The position numbers were made by a program, and so were the translations under genes. A stretch of 13,715 nt of DNA from JBHPGW01 sp042569785 (lineage in GTDB: Bacteria > Planctomycetota > Phycisphaerae > Sedimentisphaerales > Anaerobacaceae), in assembly GCA_042569785.1 (NCBI GenBank), contig JBHPGW010000065.1:1-13715 (forward strand), read 5' to 3'. The notes beneath the pieces were generated by a model, which saw only the letters and a program-made list of their open reading frames with translations, was not told the origin of the DNA and ran no database searches. Of the stretch, positions 1 through 6,400 are shown piece after piece (position 1 is the first letter of the stretch; each line of letters begins with the position of its first letter).

Positions 1-1
1 C

Positions 2-226
2 ACCCAGCCACATGCGGTGGTTAACACCAATTTACAGAACAAAGTTTACACTACCCACGAGTTTCTTACAGGGACAACAATTGCCATCGCGGTGATACTT
101 TTGGTGCTATTGGTTAGTCCAAAAAACGGCAGCAAAACCTTTGGCTTTGTTCGAAGATGTCCTGTGTGTGATCATCGATTGATTAGCAGAGGAAGTTATT
201 GCAGTGAGTGCGGAAGTAAAGTATAA
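2..226 (+). CDS. Small membrane-anchored zinc-ribbon protein, possibly 5'-partial
   Basis: Function not recognised. Read from a GTG at 17, the product is 69 residues: a hydrophobic segment at about residues 19-34 that could be one membrane helix, a short basic linker, and a C-terminal zinc ribbon with CPVC (Cys48, Cys51) and CSEC (Cys62, Cys65). The protein ends just after the second knuckle. No Shine-Dalgarno sequence precedes the GTG and the frame stays open to the left edge, so the true start may lie outside the window. The first codons overlap one copy of a 33-bp repeat found again at 11589-11621. It lies on the presumed mobile-element side of the tRNA-Val fragment at 441-480, so it may be an accessory gene. 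A chance ORF is possible, but the paired CxxC motifs argue that it is real. Confidence 0.5.
   Translation, partial: TQPHAVVNTNLQNKVYTTHEFLTGTTIAIAVILLVLLVSPKNGSKTFGFVRRCPVCDHRLISRGSYCSECGSKV
22..54 (+). repeat. 33-bp dispersed repeat, copy 1
   Basis: Ungapped alignment with 11589-11621 gives 30 identities in 33. The first 18 bases, TAACACCAATTTACAGAA, are identical, and both copies end in TTACACTAC. Here the repeat lies at the start of a small ORF; the other copy is intergenic. The family is not recognised. Confidence 0.6.
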
Positions 227-440
227 TACAGAAGTGTAGTGGCAAAGGTGTAGTACTTTCTTAGATCGCTTTTTGAAAATCGTTTTAGCGGGAGTTCAAG
301 ATAGCCCGTAACACTACACTTTTGACTACACTTATACGGCTGTATTTAAGGGTATTTAACGGTTTTTACTGTGTTTGGTGATTTTGTAAGTACTGTTTTT
401 AACTTAATTTAGAGGATTGTAGCAATTTGCCGGGATGCTC
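227..440. other. Gene-free stretch at presumed element end
   Basis: No credible ORF is seen between the zinc-ribbon gene and the tRNA fragment. The stretch is AT-rich and contains the GTGTAGT pairs and the GTATTTAA direct repeats. The last 50 bases contain no GGGCGGT or other candidate 5' tRNA half that could pair with the acceptor strand at 473-479. Confidence 0.6.
234..331. repeat. Paired GTGTAGT repeats in inverted arrangement
   Basis: GTGTAGT occurs at 234-240 and 248-254, and its complement ACTACAC at 313-319 and 325-331. This makes two direct pairs, 14 and 12 bp apart start to start, facing each other across about 58 bp. Just downstream are two GTATTTAA units (342-349, 352-359) with a 10-bp period. 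Short repeats in gene-free DNA near a tRNA-derived attachment site resemble integrase or excisionase arm sites. That role is inferred from position only. Confidence 0.5.
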
Positions 441-480
441 GACACGCAGGAGGTCGTTGGTTCAAGTCCAATACCGCCCA
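441..480 (+). pseudogene. 3' fragment of tRNA-Val(GAC); probable integration attachment site
   Basis: The fragment reads like a tRNA from the anticodon onward: GAC anticodon at 441-443, anticodon 3' stem GCAGG at 446-450, variable loop AGGTC, T stem GTTGG at 456-460 with loop TTCAAGT and stem CCAAT at 468-472, acceptor strand ACCGCCC at 473-479 and discriminator A480. No CCA is encoded. The 5' part is missing: the bases before the anticodon (GATGC at 434-438) do not pair with GCAGG, position 33 is C rather than the universal T, and no D arm or 5' acceptor strand is found. Tyrosine recombinases commonly integrate at tRNA 3' ends and leave such a duplicate at the distal end of the element. The orientation places the element to the left. 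Confidence 0.75.
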
Positions 481-489
481 ATTTTAAAG

Positions 490-527
490 CTTTGTTTTTA
501 AGTTAAAAACAAGGTTTTGCATTTTTT
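490..527 (+). terminator. Hairpin plus T-rich run after the tRNA fragment
   Basis: CTTTGTTTTTAA (490-501) pairs with TTAAAAACAAGG (503-514), with the innermost pairs open, and is followed by TTTTGCATTTTTT. This looks like an intrinsic terminator. It is probably the original terminator of the tRNA gene, kept with the duplicated 3' end. Confidence 0.5.
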
Positions 528-610
528 ACCAGCCTCTTTAATAGTTCCCTGGTCCTCCTTTTCTGTGGTGGCACGGTGTATTTGCTTGTAACTGTGGCGA
601 GTAAATAATG

Positions 611-639
611 TTGGCTGGAGTGGGCAAAAATGCTATAGT
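611..639 (+). promoter_or_regulatory. Sigma-70-like promoter of the molybdenum cofactor cluster
   Basis: TTGGCT (611-616) and TATAGT (634-639) are separated by exactly 17 bp. The -10 box matches the consensus at 5 of 6 bases and the -35 at 4 of 6. It is the best candidate upstream of the MobB-like gene and would start transcription near position 646, giving a leader of about 40 nt. Confidence 0.5.
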
Positions 640-692
640 ATCCTGAGGCGATTCGGGGCGAACTCAAATCCTGAGGCGTAGTTTTGGATACT
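637..692 (+). repeat. Leader with 11-bp direct repeat and inverted repeat
   Basis: ATCCTGAGGCG occurs twice, at 640-650 and 668-678; the second copy supplies the GAGG ribosome-binding site of the MobB-like gene. AGTATCC (637-643) and GGATACT (686-692) are exact inverted repeats, and the latter overlaps the presumed TTG start codon. The arrangement could be an operator or a small translational switch, but no known molybdenum cofactor riboswitch was recognised. Confidence 0.4.
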
Positions 693-1283
693 GAAATGAT
701 TGACATTCCGAGTATGATAATGGTTGGTGCGGCTGAGAGAAATGTCGGCAAAACAGAATTTGTCTGTTCATTGATCGGTAAGTTCGGTTCGCAGCATAAG
801 ATTGTCGGCATAAAAGTGACCCCGATAGAACTGCCAGAAGCTGACAGTCTCTGCGGCGAAAAAGGCAGCGGCGTATGTTCGGCAGATGGAGACAATTTCT
901 GCATTACCCAGGAAACAGATGTTCGATCGGATAAAGATACATGCAAAATGCTGGCCTCTGGTGCGAGTAAAGTTTTCTGGGTGCGAGCTTTAAAGGGCCA
1001 TCTCAAACAAGCCCTGGTCGCGTTACAGGAGCTTATTGACGAAGATGCCGTTTCGGTATGTGAGTCTAACAGCCTTCGTGAAATTGTTGTGCCGGGTTTG
1101 TTCTTTATGTTAAAAGCCAGGGCTGGCGGCAGCGGCAGCAGGGTTTCTGCTCGAAAGGTTAGTCCGTACGTTGACAGAATGGTCGGTTTCGACGGCAGTA
1201 ATTTTGACATTGATCTCGACCAGATCGAATTAGTTAAAGGCAGATGGGTTTATAAAATGGATGCGATGAAGGATCATCGTTAA
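684..1283 (+). CDS. MobB-like P-loop protein of molybdenum cofactor metabolism
   Basis: The N-terminus holds a Walker A motif, GAAERNVGKT (residues 15-24), after a short beta strand, as in MobB and related P-loop nucleotide-binding proteins. A stretch near 80-95 (SDKDTCKMLASGAS) resembles the MobB region that senses the pterin, and CESNSL lies where MobB has its VEG-type motif. MobB assists attachment of GMP to molybdopterin; here only a MobB-like role is inferred. At 199 residues it is slightly longer than E. coli MobB and carries several cysteines (57, 65, 73, 87) that MobB lacks. The TTG start is chosen because GAGG at 673-676 lies 7 bp upstream; an ATG at 696 is the alternative. The stop is 20 bp before the moeA start, so the two are probably co-transcribed. 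The general family is fairly certain, the exact function is not. Confidence 0.7.
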   Translation: MDTEMIDIPSMIMVGAAERNVGKTEFVCSLIGKFGSQHKIVGIKVTPIELPEADSLCGEKGSGVCSADGDNFCITQETDVRSDKDTCKMLASGASKVFWVRALKGHLKQALVALQELIDEDAVSVCESNSLREIVVPGLFFMLKARAGGSGSRVSARKVSPYVDRMVGFDGSNFDIDLDQIELVKGRWVYKMDAMKDHR

Positions 1284-1302
1284 TTTGTTGCGGAGTAGAA
1301 AG

Positions 1303-2478
1303 ATGTTGGAATTTGGCAAGGCTTTGGAAGCTGTTCTTGCTTCAGTGAGCCGGCTTGGTACTGAGCGAGTAGACTTTGGCGGTGTCTTAAACCGGATACT
1401 GGCAGAAGATATTAAATCGGATATGGACATTCCGCCGTTTAATAAATCAGCGATGGACGGTTATGCCTGCAGAATGGCCGATCTTGGTAGTGAACTGACG
1501 GTGATCGAGGTAATTCCGGCAGGTACTGTCTGCCAAAAAACTATTCAGCAGAACCAGTGTTCAAAAATCATGACAGGTGCCATGGTCCCCAAAGGCGCCG
1601 ATTGCGTAATCATGGTAGAGTATGTTGAAGAAGCAGCCAAAGACAGAATCCGCTTTGTTGGGCACAAGAGTTCTGATAACATTTGCCTAAAGGCTGAAGA
1701 TATCAAGGCCGGCGAGGTTGTCCTGTGCAGGGGCACGAGGTTAAGGCCGCAGCATATCGCGGTTTTGGCTTCAACAGGCAATACGCAGCCTTTGGTTTTT
1801 AAGGCTCCTAAAGTTTCGGTTATCGCAACAGGCAGTGAGTTGGTCGAGCCTGCGGATAAGCCCGGCCTGTCTCAGATACGTAATAGTAACAGTTTCCAGC
1901 TGGCCGCCCAGATCGAAAGTATACAGAGTGCCGCGATAAATTATGGTGTTGCAGGTGATACCGTCGAGCAGATCGACATTGTTTTTAAGCAGGCTATCAG
2001 GCAAAGTGATGTTGTTATCGTTTCAGGAGGTGTCTCGGCTGGTGATTTTGATTTTGTTCCGGACATACTCAGGCAAAACGGTGTGAAGTTGTTGTTCGAG
2101 AAGATCGCTATAAAACCCGGTAAGCCTACGGTTTTTGGCACTTGCGGCGGCAGGTATTGTTTTGGTCTGCCCGGTAATCCGGTCTCAACGTTTGTGCTCT
2201 TTGAGATACTGGTTAAGCCTTTTTTGTATAAATTGATGGGCTGCGATCATAAGCCTCTTAATATTCAGATGCCATTGGATGAATCTTTGCTTAGGAGGAA
2301 AGCTAAAAGGCAAAGATGGCTTCCTGTTAGAATAACAGACAACAGCACGGTTAAGCCGGTGATATATCATGGCTCTGCACATATTAATTCTCTTTGCGGT
2401 GCGGACGGCCTGGTTTGTATGGATATAGGCGTTACTGAAATTAAAAAGGGGCAACCGGTTGCGGTCAGGCTGATATAA
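1303..2478 (+). CDS. moeA: Molybdopterin molybdenumtransferase MoeA
   Basis: MoeA inserts molybdate into adenylylated molybdopterin to make active molybdenum cofactor in the cytoplasm. The 391-residue product is of usual family length and has the expected motifs: PPFNKSAMDGYA (44-55), MTGA (90-93), ATGSEL (175-180), SGGVSAGDFDF (241-251, the MoaB/Mog-like catalytic domain), KPGKP (271-275) and GLPGNPVS (288-295), followed by the C-terminal beta domain with SAHINSLCGADGLV. The ATG at 1303 is preferred over upstream in-frame TTG codons because GGAG at 1292-1295 lies 7 bp before it and the family normally begins close to this residue. It lies between the MobB-like gene and moaC. Some bacteria have paralogous MoeA proteins for molybdenum and tungsten; sequence reading alone cannot tell which metal is used here. 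Confidence 0.95.
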   Translation: MLEFGKALEAVLASVSRLGTERVDFGGVLNRILAEDIKSDMDIPPFNKSAMDGYACRMADLGSELTVIEVIPAGTVCQKTIQQNQCSKIMTGAMVPKGADCVIMVEYVEEAAKDRIRFVGHKSSDNICLKAEDIKAGEVVLCRGTRLRPQHIAVLASTGNTQPLVFKAPKVSVIATGSELVEPADKPGLSQIRNSNSFQLAAQIESIQSAAINYGVAGDTVEQIDIVFKQAIRQSDVVIVSGGVSAGDFDFVPDILRQNGVKLLFEKIAIKPGKPTVFGTCGGRYCFGLPGNPVSTFVLFEILVKPFLYKLMGCDHKPLNIQMPLDESLLRRKAKRQRWLPVRITDNSTVKPVIYHGSAHINSLCGADGLVCMDIGVTEIKKGQPVAVRLI

Positions 2479-2567
2479 TTATGATGGGCAGCCCCAAAGT
2501 CCGGATTCCATGGGCGTTCAGTGAGCGAGTGACAAAAACAAATACAAAAAATTGGAGGTCAAAACAT

Positions 2568-3023
2568 ATGCACCAGTCAAAAGGCATGATAGATGTAAGC
2601 GGTAAGGATATTACCGCCAGAACCGCAAAGGCAAGCGGCTCTATTTGCCTTAGCGAAGAGGCCTTTGAGGTTGTTAAGCACGGCAACTCTGTCAAAGGCG
2701 ATGTCCTGACCGTAGCAAAGATCGCGGCTGTACAAGCGGTCAAATCAACACCATCGATTATTCCGCTTTGTCACAGTATTGAGATCGATGGCGTTGATGT
2801 CGATTTTGTATTGAGCGACGATGCCAAAGCCGTTTCTGTAACTGTAACGGTAAGGTCGACAGGCAAAACAGGTGTCGAAATGGAGGCATTGACTGGCGCA
2901 AGCGCCGCGTGTCTGACAATTTATGATATGCTCAAATATACCGGCAAAGAAATGACCGTTACCGAGATTAAACTGCTCGAAAAAACCGGCGGAAAATCCG
3001 GAAACTACAAAAGAGAAAATTAA
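2568..3023 (+). CDS. moaC: Cyclic pyranopterin monophosphate synthase MoaC
   Basis: MoaC acts with the radical-SAM enzyme MoaA in the first step of molybdenum cofactor synthesis, converting 3',8-cyclo-7,8-dihydro-GTP to cyclic pyranopterin monophosphate. The 151-residue product shows the family blocks in order: MIDVSGKDITARTA, KGDVL (Lys43), PLCHS (His69), GVEMEALTGAS (102-112), YDMLK (Asp120, Lys123) and GGKSG near the C-terminus. These residues match E. coli Lys51, His77, Asp128 and Lys131 with a constant offset of eight, so the active site is intact. The frame is open upstream to 2481, but the ATG at 2568 is chosen because GGAGGTC (2554-2560) lies 7 bp before it and the family starts here. 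It is the last gene of the cofactor cluster, 89 bp after moeA. No moaA is present in the window. Confidence 0.96.
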   Translation: MHQSKGMIDVSGKDITARTAKASGSICLSEEAFEVVKHGNSVKGDVLTVAKIAAVQAVKSTPSIIPLCHSIEIDGVDVDFVLSDDAKAVSVTVTVRSTGKTGVEMEALTGASAACLTIYDMLKYTGKEMTVTEIKLLEKTGGKSGNYKREN

Positions 3024-3105
3024 CAAAAAAACTAAAAATACCGAGCAGCTTGCGGAACAATATCAGGGGGTTTTGCGAATGTGACAGTTTCTATTAACCG
3101 CTTTG

Positions 3106-3153
3106 CCTGCTATGGCGAAAATTCTTACTGATCGATAAGGGCAGGATTTTTTT
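3106..3153 (+). terminator. Possible intrinsic terminator after moaC
   Basis: CCTGC (3106-3110) and GCAGG (3141-3145) can close a stem that contains a second short helix (CTTA 3124-3127 with TAAG 3136-3139). Seven T residues follow at 3147-3153. The stem is weak, so this is tentative, but its place between the cofactor cluster and nqr is sensible. Confidence 0.35.
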
Positions 3154-3165
3154 AAATTTCAACTG

Positions 3166-3199
3166 TATAATGCAATTAAAGAATATTGAATAATTGACT
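3166..3199 (+). promoter_or_regulatory. Promoter-like elements upstream of nqrA
   Basis: A consensus -10 hexamer TATAAT lies at 3166-3171 without a good -35 box 16-18 bp upstream. A good -35-like TTGACT lies at 3194-3199 without a convincing -10 at the right distance. One of them may belong to the nqr promoter; the sequence does not decide which. Confidence 0.3.
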
Positions 3200-3266
3200 A
3201 TCTTCCAGTAGAATAAGAGTTTGCGATTTATGTGACAATTTGATGTGGATGCGAGAGAAACAGGCA

Positions 3267-4706
3267 ATGAAGTTTAGAGGTGGATATGACATTTTGCTTG
3301 ACGGTAGGCCGAAAGCGTCGGTAGAGCGATTGCCGGAACCTGGCGTTCTTTACTTCCCTTTGAAGAGCCGTCGTTTTAGTTTCAGCGATATCTGTGTTAA
3401 GCAGGATCAGCACGTAGATGCCGGCGATGTTTTAGCGAGTGATCCGGATAACTTTTCGGTTCCGCTTTTAGCTTCCCGAGGCGGAACTGTTAAGCTCGAT
3501 GAGCTTGAAGGTCATATCGTTTTGAAAGATATTTCGCCGCTGTCAGAAAAAGTTTTCGTTTCTGAAAAAGATATTCCTCATATAGTTGACCGGGCAGGAG
3601 TCGCAGGTTCTAAGCGACAAAAGTTATTGTCACTGGGCGCATGGCAGTTCTTTTCTGATGCTTATACAGGTCAGTTGCCGGACCCCTTCGGCAGGGCTCA
3701 GGCGGTTATTGTATCGACCGTAAGTCTCGAGTCTTTTGCAGCTCGCGGTGATGCGCAATTGAAGGATCGGCTTTTGCAGTTTACCAGGGGCCTTGAACAT
3801 TTGCAGTCTCTTCTGGAATATCAGTCGATCTATCTTGTTATGCCGGACATTAAGTCTGAGTTCGCGACGGTAGTTCGAGAGCATATACGCGGCTATGCGT
3901 GGGTGAAACCGATCGAAATTCCAATGAAGTACCCGTCGGATAATTTTAATATACTTGCCAGAAAGCTTGGCCTTAAAAAAGACAACGGTTCTATTTGGTC
4001 AGTTCGTACAGAAGGTATCCTGGCCGTTGACCACGCTTTGACGGTTTCAGCGCCGTGCTTATCCAGAACAATTTCGCTTGGCGGCCCGGCAGTGAAATCG
4101 CCATCCCATCTAAAAGTTATAACTGGTTATCCGATTAGAGATATTGTCGAGGCCGGGACATCGAGCGATCAGGTGCGAATAATCGATGGCGGAATGCTGA
4201 CGGGCCGGACGATAACAGATGATAATGCAGGGCTGGATACTGAGTGCAGGGGTTTGACGATATTAGCAGAGCACACAGAAAGGGAGTTTCTTGGGTTTAC
4301 GCGGCCTGGGTGGGACCGTAAGTCATATAGCGGATGTTTTTTGAGTTCGTTGCGAAACGCTTTTCGTGAAAGGCTGACTACAGCAGTACGCGGCGAGTTG
4401 CGGCCTTGTATATCGTGTAATTTTTGCGAGGAGGTTTGTCCCGCGGGTATTATGCCTTATCTGCTGCATAAGTATTTGTACGGTGACATGCTTGAAGAAC
4501 TCGAGCAGGCTCGGGTCGATCTTTGTGTAGAGTGCGGATTGTGTTCTTTTGTTTGTCCGTCAAAGATCGAGCTTAGAGAACAGTTTATAGATGCCAAGGA
4601 GCTTATAGAAAAAGAAAAAGCGGAAATACTCGCTGAAAAGGCGCGACAGGAACAGATTCGACAGGAACAAGAAAAACGGCGTCAACTGGCTGAGGAGGGC
4701 GACTAA
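3267..4706 (+). CDS. nqrA: Na+-translocating NADH:quinone reductase subunit A with two 4Fe-4S motifs
   Basis: NqrA is the cytoplasmic subunit of the sodium pump, associated with quinone binding. The N-terminus (MKFRGGYDILLDGRP) and the later blocks SLGGPAV, VRIIDGGMLTGR and EREFLGFTRPGWDRKS follow NqrA rather than RnfC. Unlike Vibrio NqrA, which keeps only a remnant (CTFVCP), this protein has two complete clusters of the form C-x2-C-x2-C-x3-C-P: Cys381/384/387/391 and Cys420/423/426/430, as in RnfC. A charged helical tail rich in Glu, Lys, Arg and Gln follows, also an RnfC-like trait. The length is 479 residues against about 447 in Vibrio. The ATG at 3267 is chosen by homology; earlier in-frame starts (TTG 3240, ATG 3243, ATG 3249) lack a better ribosome-binding site, and GAGAG at 3253-3257 is only moderate. 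It is the first gene of the nqr operon, and its stop abuts the nqrB start. Confidence 0.93.
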   Translation: MKFRGGYDILLDGRPKASVERLPEPGVLYFPLKSRRFSFSDICVKQDQHVDAGDVLASDPDNFSVPLLASRGGTVKLDELEGHIVLKDISPLSEKVFVSEKDIPHIVDRAGVAGSKRQKLLSLGAWQFFSDAYTGQLPDPFGRAQAVIVSTVSLESFAARGDAQLKDRLLQFTRGLEHLQSLLEYQSIYLVMPDIKSEFATVVREHIRGYAWVKPIEIPMKYPSDNFNILARKLGLKKDNGSIWSVRTEGILAVDHALTVSAPCLSRTISLGGPAVKSPSHLKVITGYPIRDIVEAGTSSDQVRIIDGGMLTGRTITDDNAGLDTECRGLTILAEHTEREFLGFTRPGWDRKSYSGCFLSSLRNAFRERLTTAVRGELRPCISCNFCEEVCPAGIMPYLLHKYLYGDMLEELEQARVDLCVECGLCSFVCPSKIELREQFIDAKELIEKEKAEILAEKARQEQIRQEQEKRRQLAEEGD

Positions 4707-5795
4707 GTGAAATTATTACGTAAGATGTTAGAAAAGGCCCGGCCGGTTTTCGAAAAGAATAGCAAACTTGGTATTTTCAGGCCTATCTACGAAGCGATGG
4801 ATAATTTCTTTTTTGCGCCGTCGACGAAAACACTGGCAGCGCCTTATGTTCGCGATCCGCTTGATATCAAGCGGCTTATGTCGATGGTGATAATTGCGCT
4901 TGTACCGTCTCTGTTTGCGGCGTTTTATTTTTTCGGTTGGCGTATGGTCGCGATGATCATGGTCTCTTACATGGCAGGCGGAGCGGTCGAAGTAGCGTTT
5001 GCGATGATACGCAAGGAAGAGATTTACGAGGGGTTTTTGGTTACGGGTATGATATTCCCTCTAATCCTGCCGCCGACACTGCCCTTGTGGATGGTAGCTT
5101 TGGGGGTTGCGTTTGGGGTTTTTGTGGGCAAAGAGCTGTTTGGCGGTACAGGCAGAAACATCTTTAACGCGGCGATCGTGGGCAGATGTTTTTTGGCTCT
5201 TGCCTATCCGGCTAAGATGAGCAGCAGTTGGATGACTCCAGGCAGCGGTGTAACAGGGCGTATGTTTGAGTATGTCGGTTCTTCGAGTGTCGATGCTGTA
5301 AGTCAGGCGACGCCGCTTGTTCTTGCAAAACAGGGACAATTGACTGAATTGTCAGATATGTTTTTAGGCAATATTTCGGGCAGTCTGGCTGAGACATCAG
5401 CTATTGCAATTATTATTGGCGGAGTATTTTTGCTTTTTACACGTGTAGCCAACTGGCGTACGGTTGTTAGTATTTTAGGTTCGGCTGGATTGTTAGCGGC
5501 GATATTGCATTATAACGATTCAGTCAGGTTTGCACCCGCTGTTTGGCATTTATGTGCCGGCGGGCTGTTATTCGGTGCGTTTTTCATGGCCACCGATCCG
5601 GTGACAAGCCCGGCCAGTAATGGCGGTAAGATAGCCTATGGTATAGTAATCGGTGTCACGACGATGCTGATACGTAATTTTACCGGTTATGTCGAAGGTG
5701 TGACATTCGCGATTTTGTTAGGCAATATTATGGCTCCGATCTTTGACGAGATCGCTTTTAAAGTTCGGCTGGAGAGTTTGAAGAATGAAGGGTAA
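4707..5795 (+). CDS. nqrB: Na+-translocating NADH:quinone reductase subunit B
   Basis: NqrB is the large membrane subunit that carries covalent FMN and riboflavin and forms part of the sodium path. The product has 362 residues, a cytoplasmic N-terminal extension typical of NqrB (KLGIFRPIYEAMDNFFFAP), then VRDPLDIKRLM leading into many hydrophobic helices. The FMN attachment site appears as VDAVSQATPL with the acceptor threonine at 202; the position before Ala is Gln where many flavinylated subunits have Gly (SGAT). ATDPVTSP near the C-terminal third is also typical. It is shorter than Vibrio NqrB (about 415 residues). The GTG start at 4707 directly follows the nqrA stop and is preceded by GAGGAGGG at 4691-4698. 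The end overlaps nqrC by 11 bp. Confidence 0.95.
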   Translation: MKLLRKMLEKARPVFEKNSKLGIFRPIYEAMDNFFFAPSTKTLAAPYVRDPLDIKRLMSMVIIALVPSLFAAFYFFGWRMVAMIMVSYMAGGAVEVAFAMIRKEEIYEGFLVTGMIFPLILPPTLPLWMVALGVAFGVFVGKELFGGTGRNIFNAAIVGRCFLALAYPAKMSSSWMTPGSGVTGRMFEYVGSSSVDAVSQATPLVLAKQGQLTELSDMFLGNISGSLAETSAIAIIIGGVFLLFTRVANWRTVVSILGSAGLLAAILHYNDSVRFAPAVWHLCAGGLLFGAFFMATDPVTSPASNGGKIAYGIVIGVTTMLIRNFTGYVEGVTFAILLGNIMAPIFDEIAFKVRLESLKNEG

Positions 5796-6399
5796 TTTTT
5801 ATACACTTGGGTTTGCCGCGGTTTTAGGGGCTGTTTGCGCTTTGCTTTTAACCGTAACGGCAAGTTTTACACAGCCCTACCAGGATGCTAATAAAGAGGC
5901 AGAGGAAAGGCTGAATATCCTAAAGGCATTGAACGTGCCTTTGGCCCCTGGCGTAACTGCCGGTCAACTTGTCGAGATATTTAATGCTAATGTTCAAACG
6001 CAAATTCAGGCAGGTGAAGAATTATATTTATATTCACCGCCCCAGTCAGGCGGAACAGTCGAGGCGGTTGCGGTTCGTTTTTCAGGCCCTGGTTTGTGGG
6101 GGCCGATCAAAGGCTTTCTCGCGCTGGAGTCTGACAGGCGAACGATTCGCGGTATAACGTTTTATGAGCAGGAGGAAACCCCCGGTCTTGGCGGTGAGAT
6201 CGTATCGGCAGGGTTCAGGCAGCAGTTTGTAGGCAAAAAGATCGTGGCTCAGGACAGCAGCGCTGGTGTTGTTATTCGAGTCGGGGGCAGTAGTTTGAGC
6301 AATGGTGTCGATGCCATAACCGGTGCTACGATGACTTGTGATAAAGTGCAGGCAATGCTTAATGATGTGATTAAGTTAATCGTTGAGGAGTCCAACTAA
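5785..6399 (+). CDS. nqrC: Na+-translocating NADH:quinone reductase subunit C
   Basis: NqrC is a single-anchor subunit with an FMN-binding domain that passes electrons within the pump. A hydrophobic segment at about residues 7-27 serves as membrane anchor; the rest is soluble. Diagnostic blocks are GLWGPIKGFLAL, EETPGLGGE and, near the end, DAITGATMTCDKV, where Thr182 of the TGAT motif is the expected site of phosphoester-linked FMN attached by ApbE. No apbE gene lies in this window. The length of 204 residues is shorter than in Vibrio (about 257), mainly in the soluble domain. The ATG at 5785 overlaps the nqrB end by 11 bp, suggesting translational coupling; the site upstream (GGAGAG) is inside nqrB. 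Confidence 0.95.
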   Translation: MKGNFYTLGFAAVLGAVCALLLTVTASFTQPYQDANKEAEERLNILKALNVPLAPGVTAGQLVEIFNANVQTQIQAGEELYLYSPPQSGGTVEAVAVRFSGPGLWGPIKGFLALESDRRTIRGITFYEQEETPGLGGEIVSAGFRQQFVGKKIVAQDSSAGVVIRVGGSSLSNGVDAITGATMTCDKVQAMLNDVIKLIVEESN

Positions 6400-6400
6400 A

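Noticed and set aside
234..331. CRISPR array
   Set aside because: The repeats are only 7 bp, too closely spaced and partly inverted; there are no regular spacers or cas genes.
441..480. A functional tRNA gene
   Set aside because: No 5' acceptor strand, D arm or anticodon 5' stem is present, and position 33 is C.
503..1210. 235-codon ORF on the minus strand
   Set aside because: It overlaps the MobB-like gene antisense. The plus-strand frame has a P-loop, a ribosome-binding site and operon context; this one is low-complexity, rich in Ser, Thr and Pro, with no motif.
2481..2567. N-terminal extension of MoaC
   Set aside because: The frame is open, but the strong GGAGGTC site and the family start both point to the ATG at 2568.
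3240..4706. Assignment of the first pump gene as rnfC
   Set aside because: The two 4Fe-4S motifs are RnfC-like, but the N-terminal half and the block before the clusters follow NqrA, and the operon has nqrF and the nqr gene order with no rnfB.
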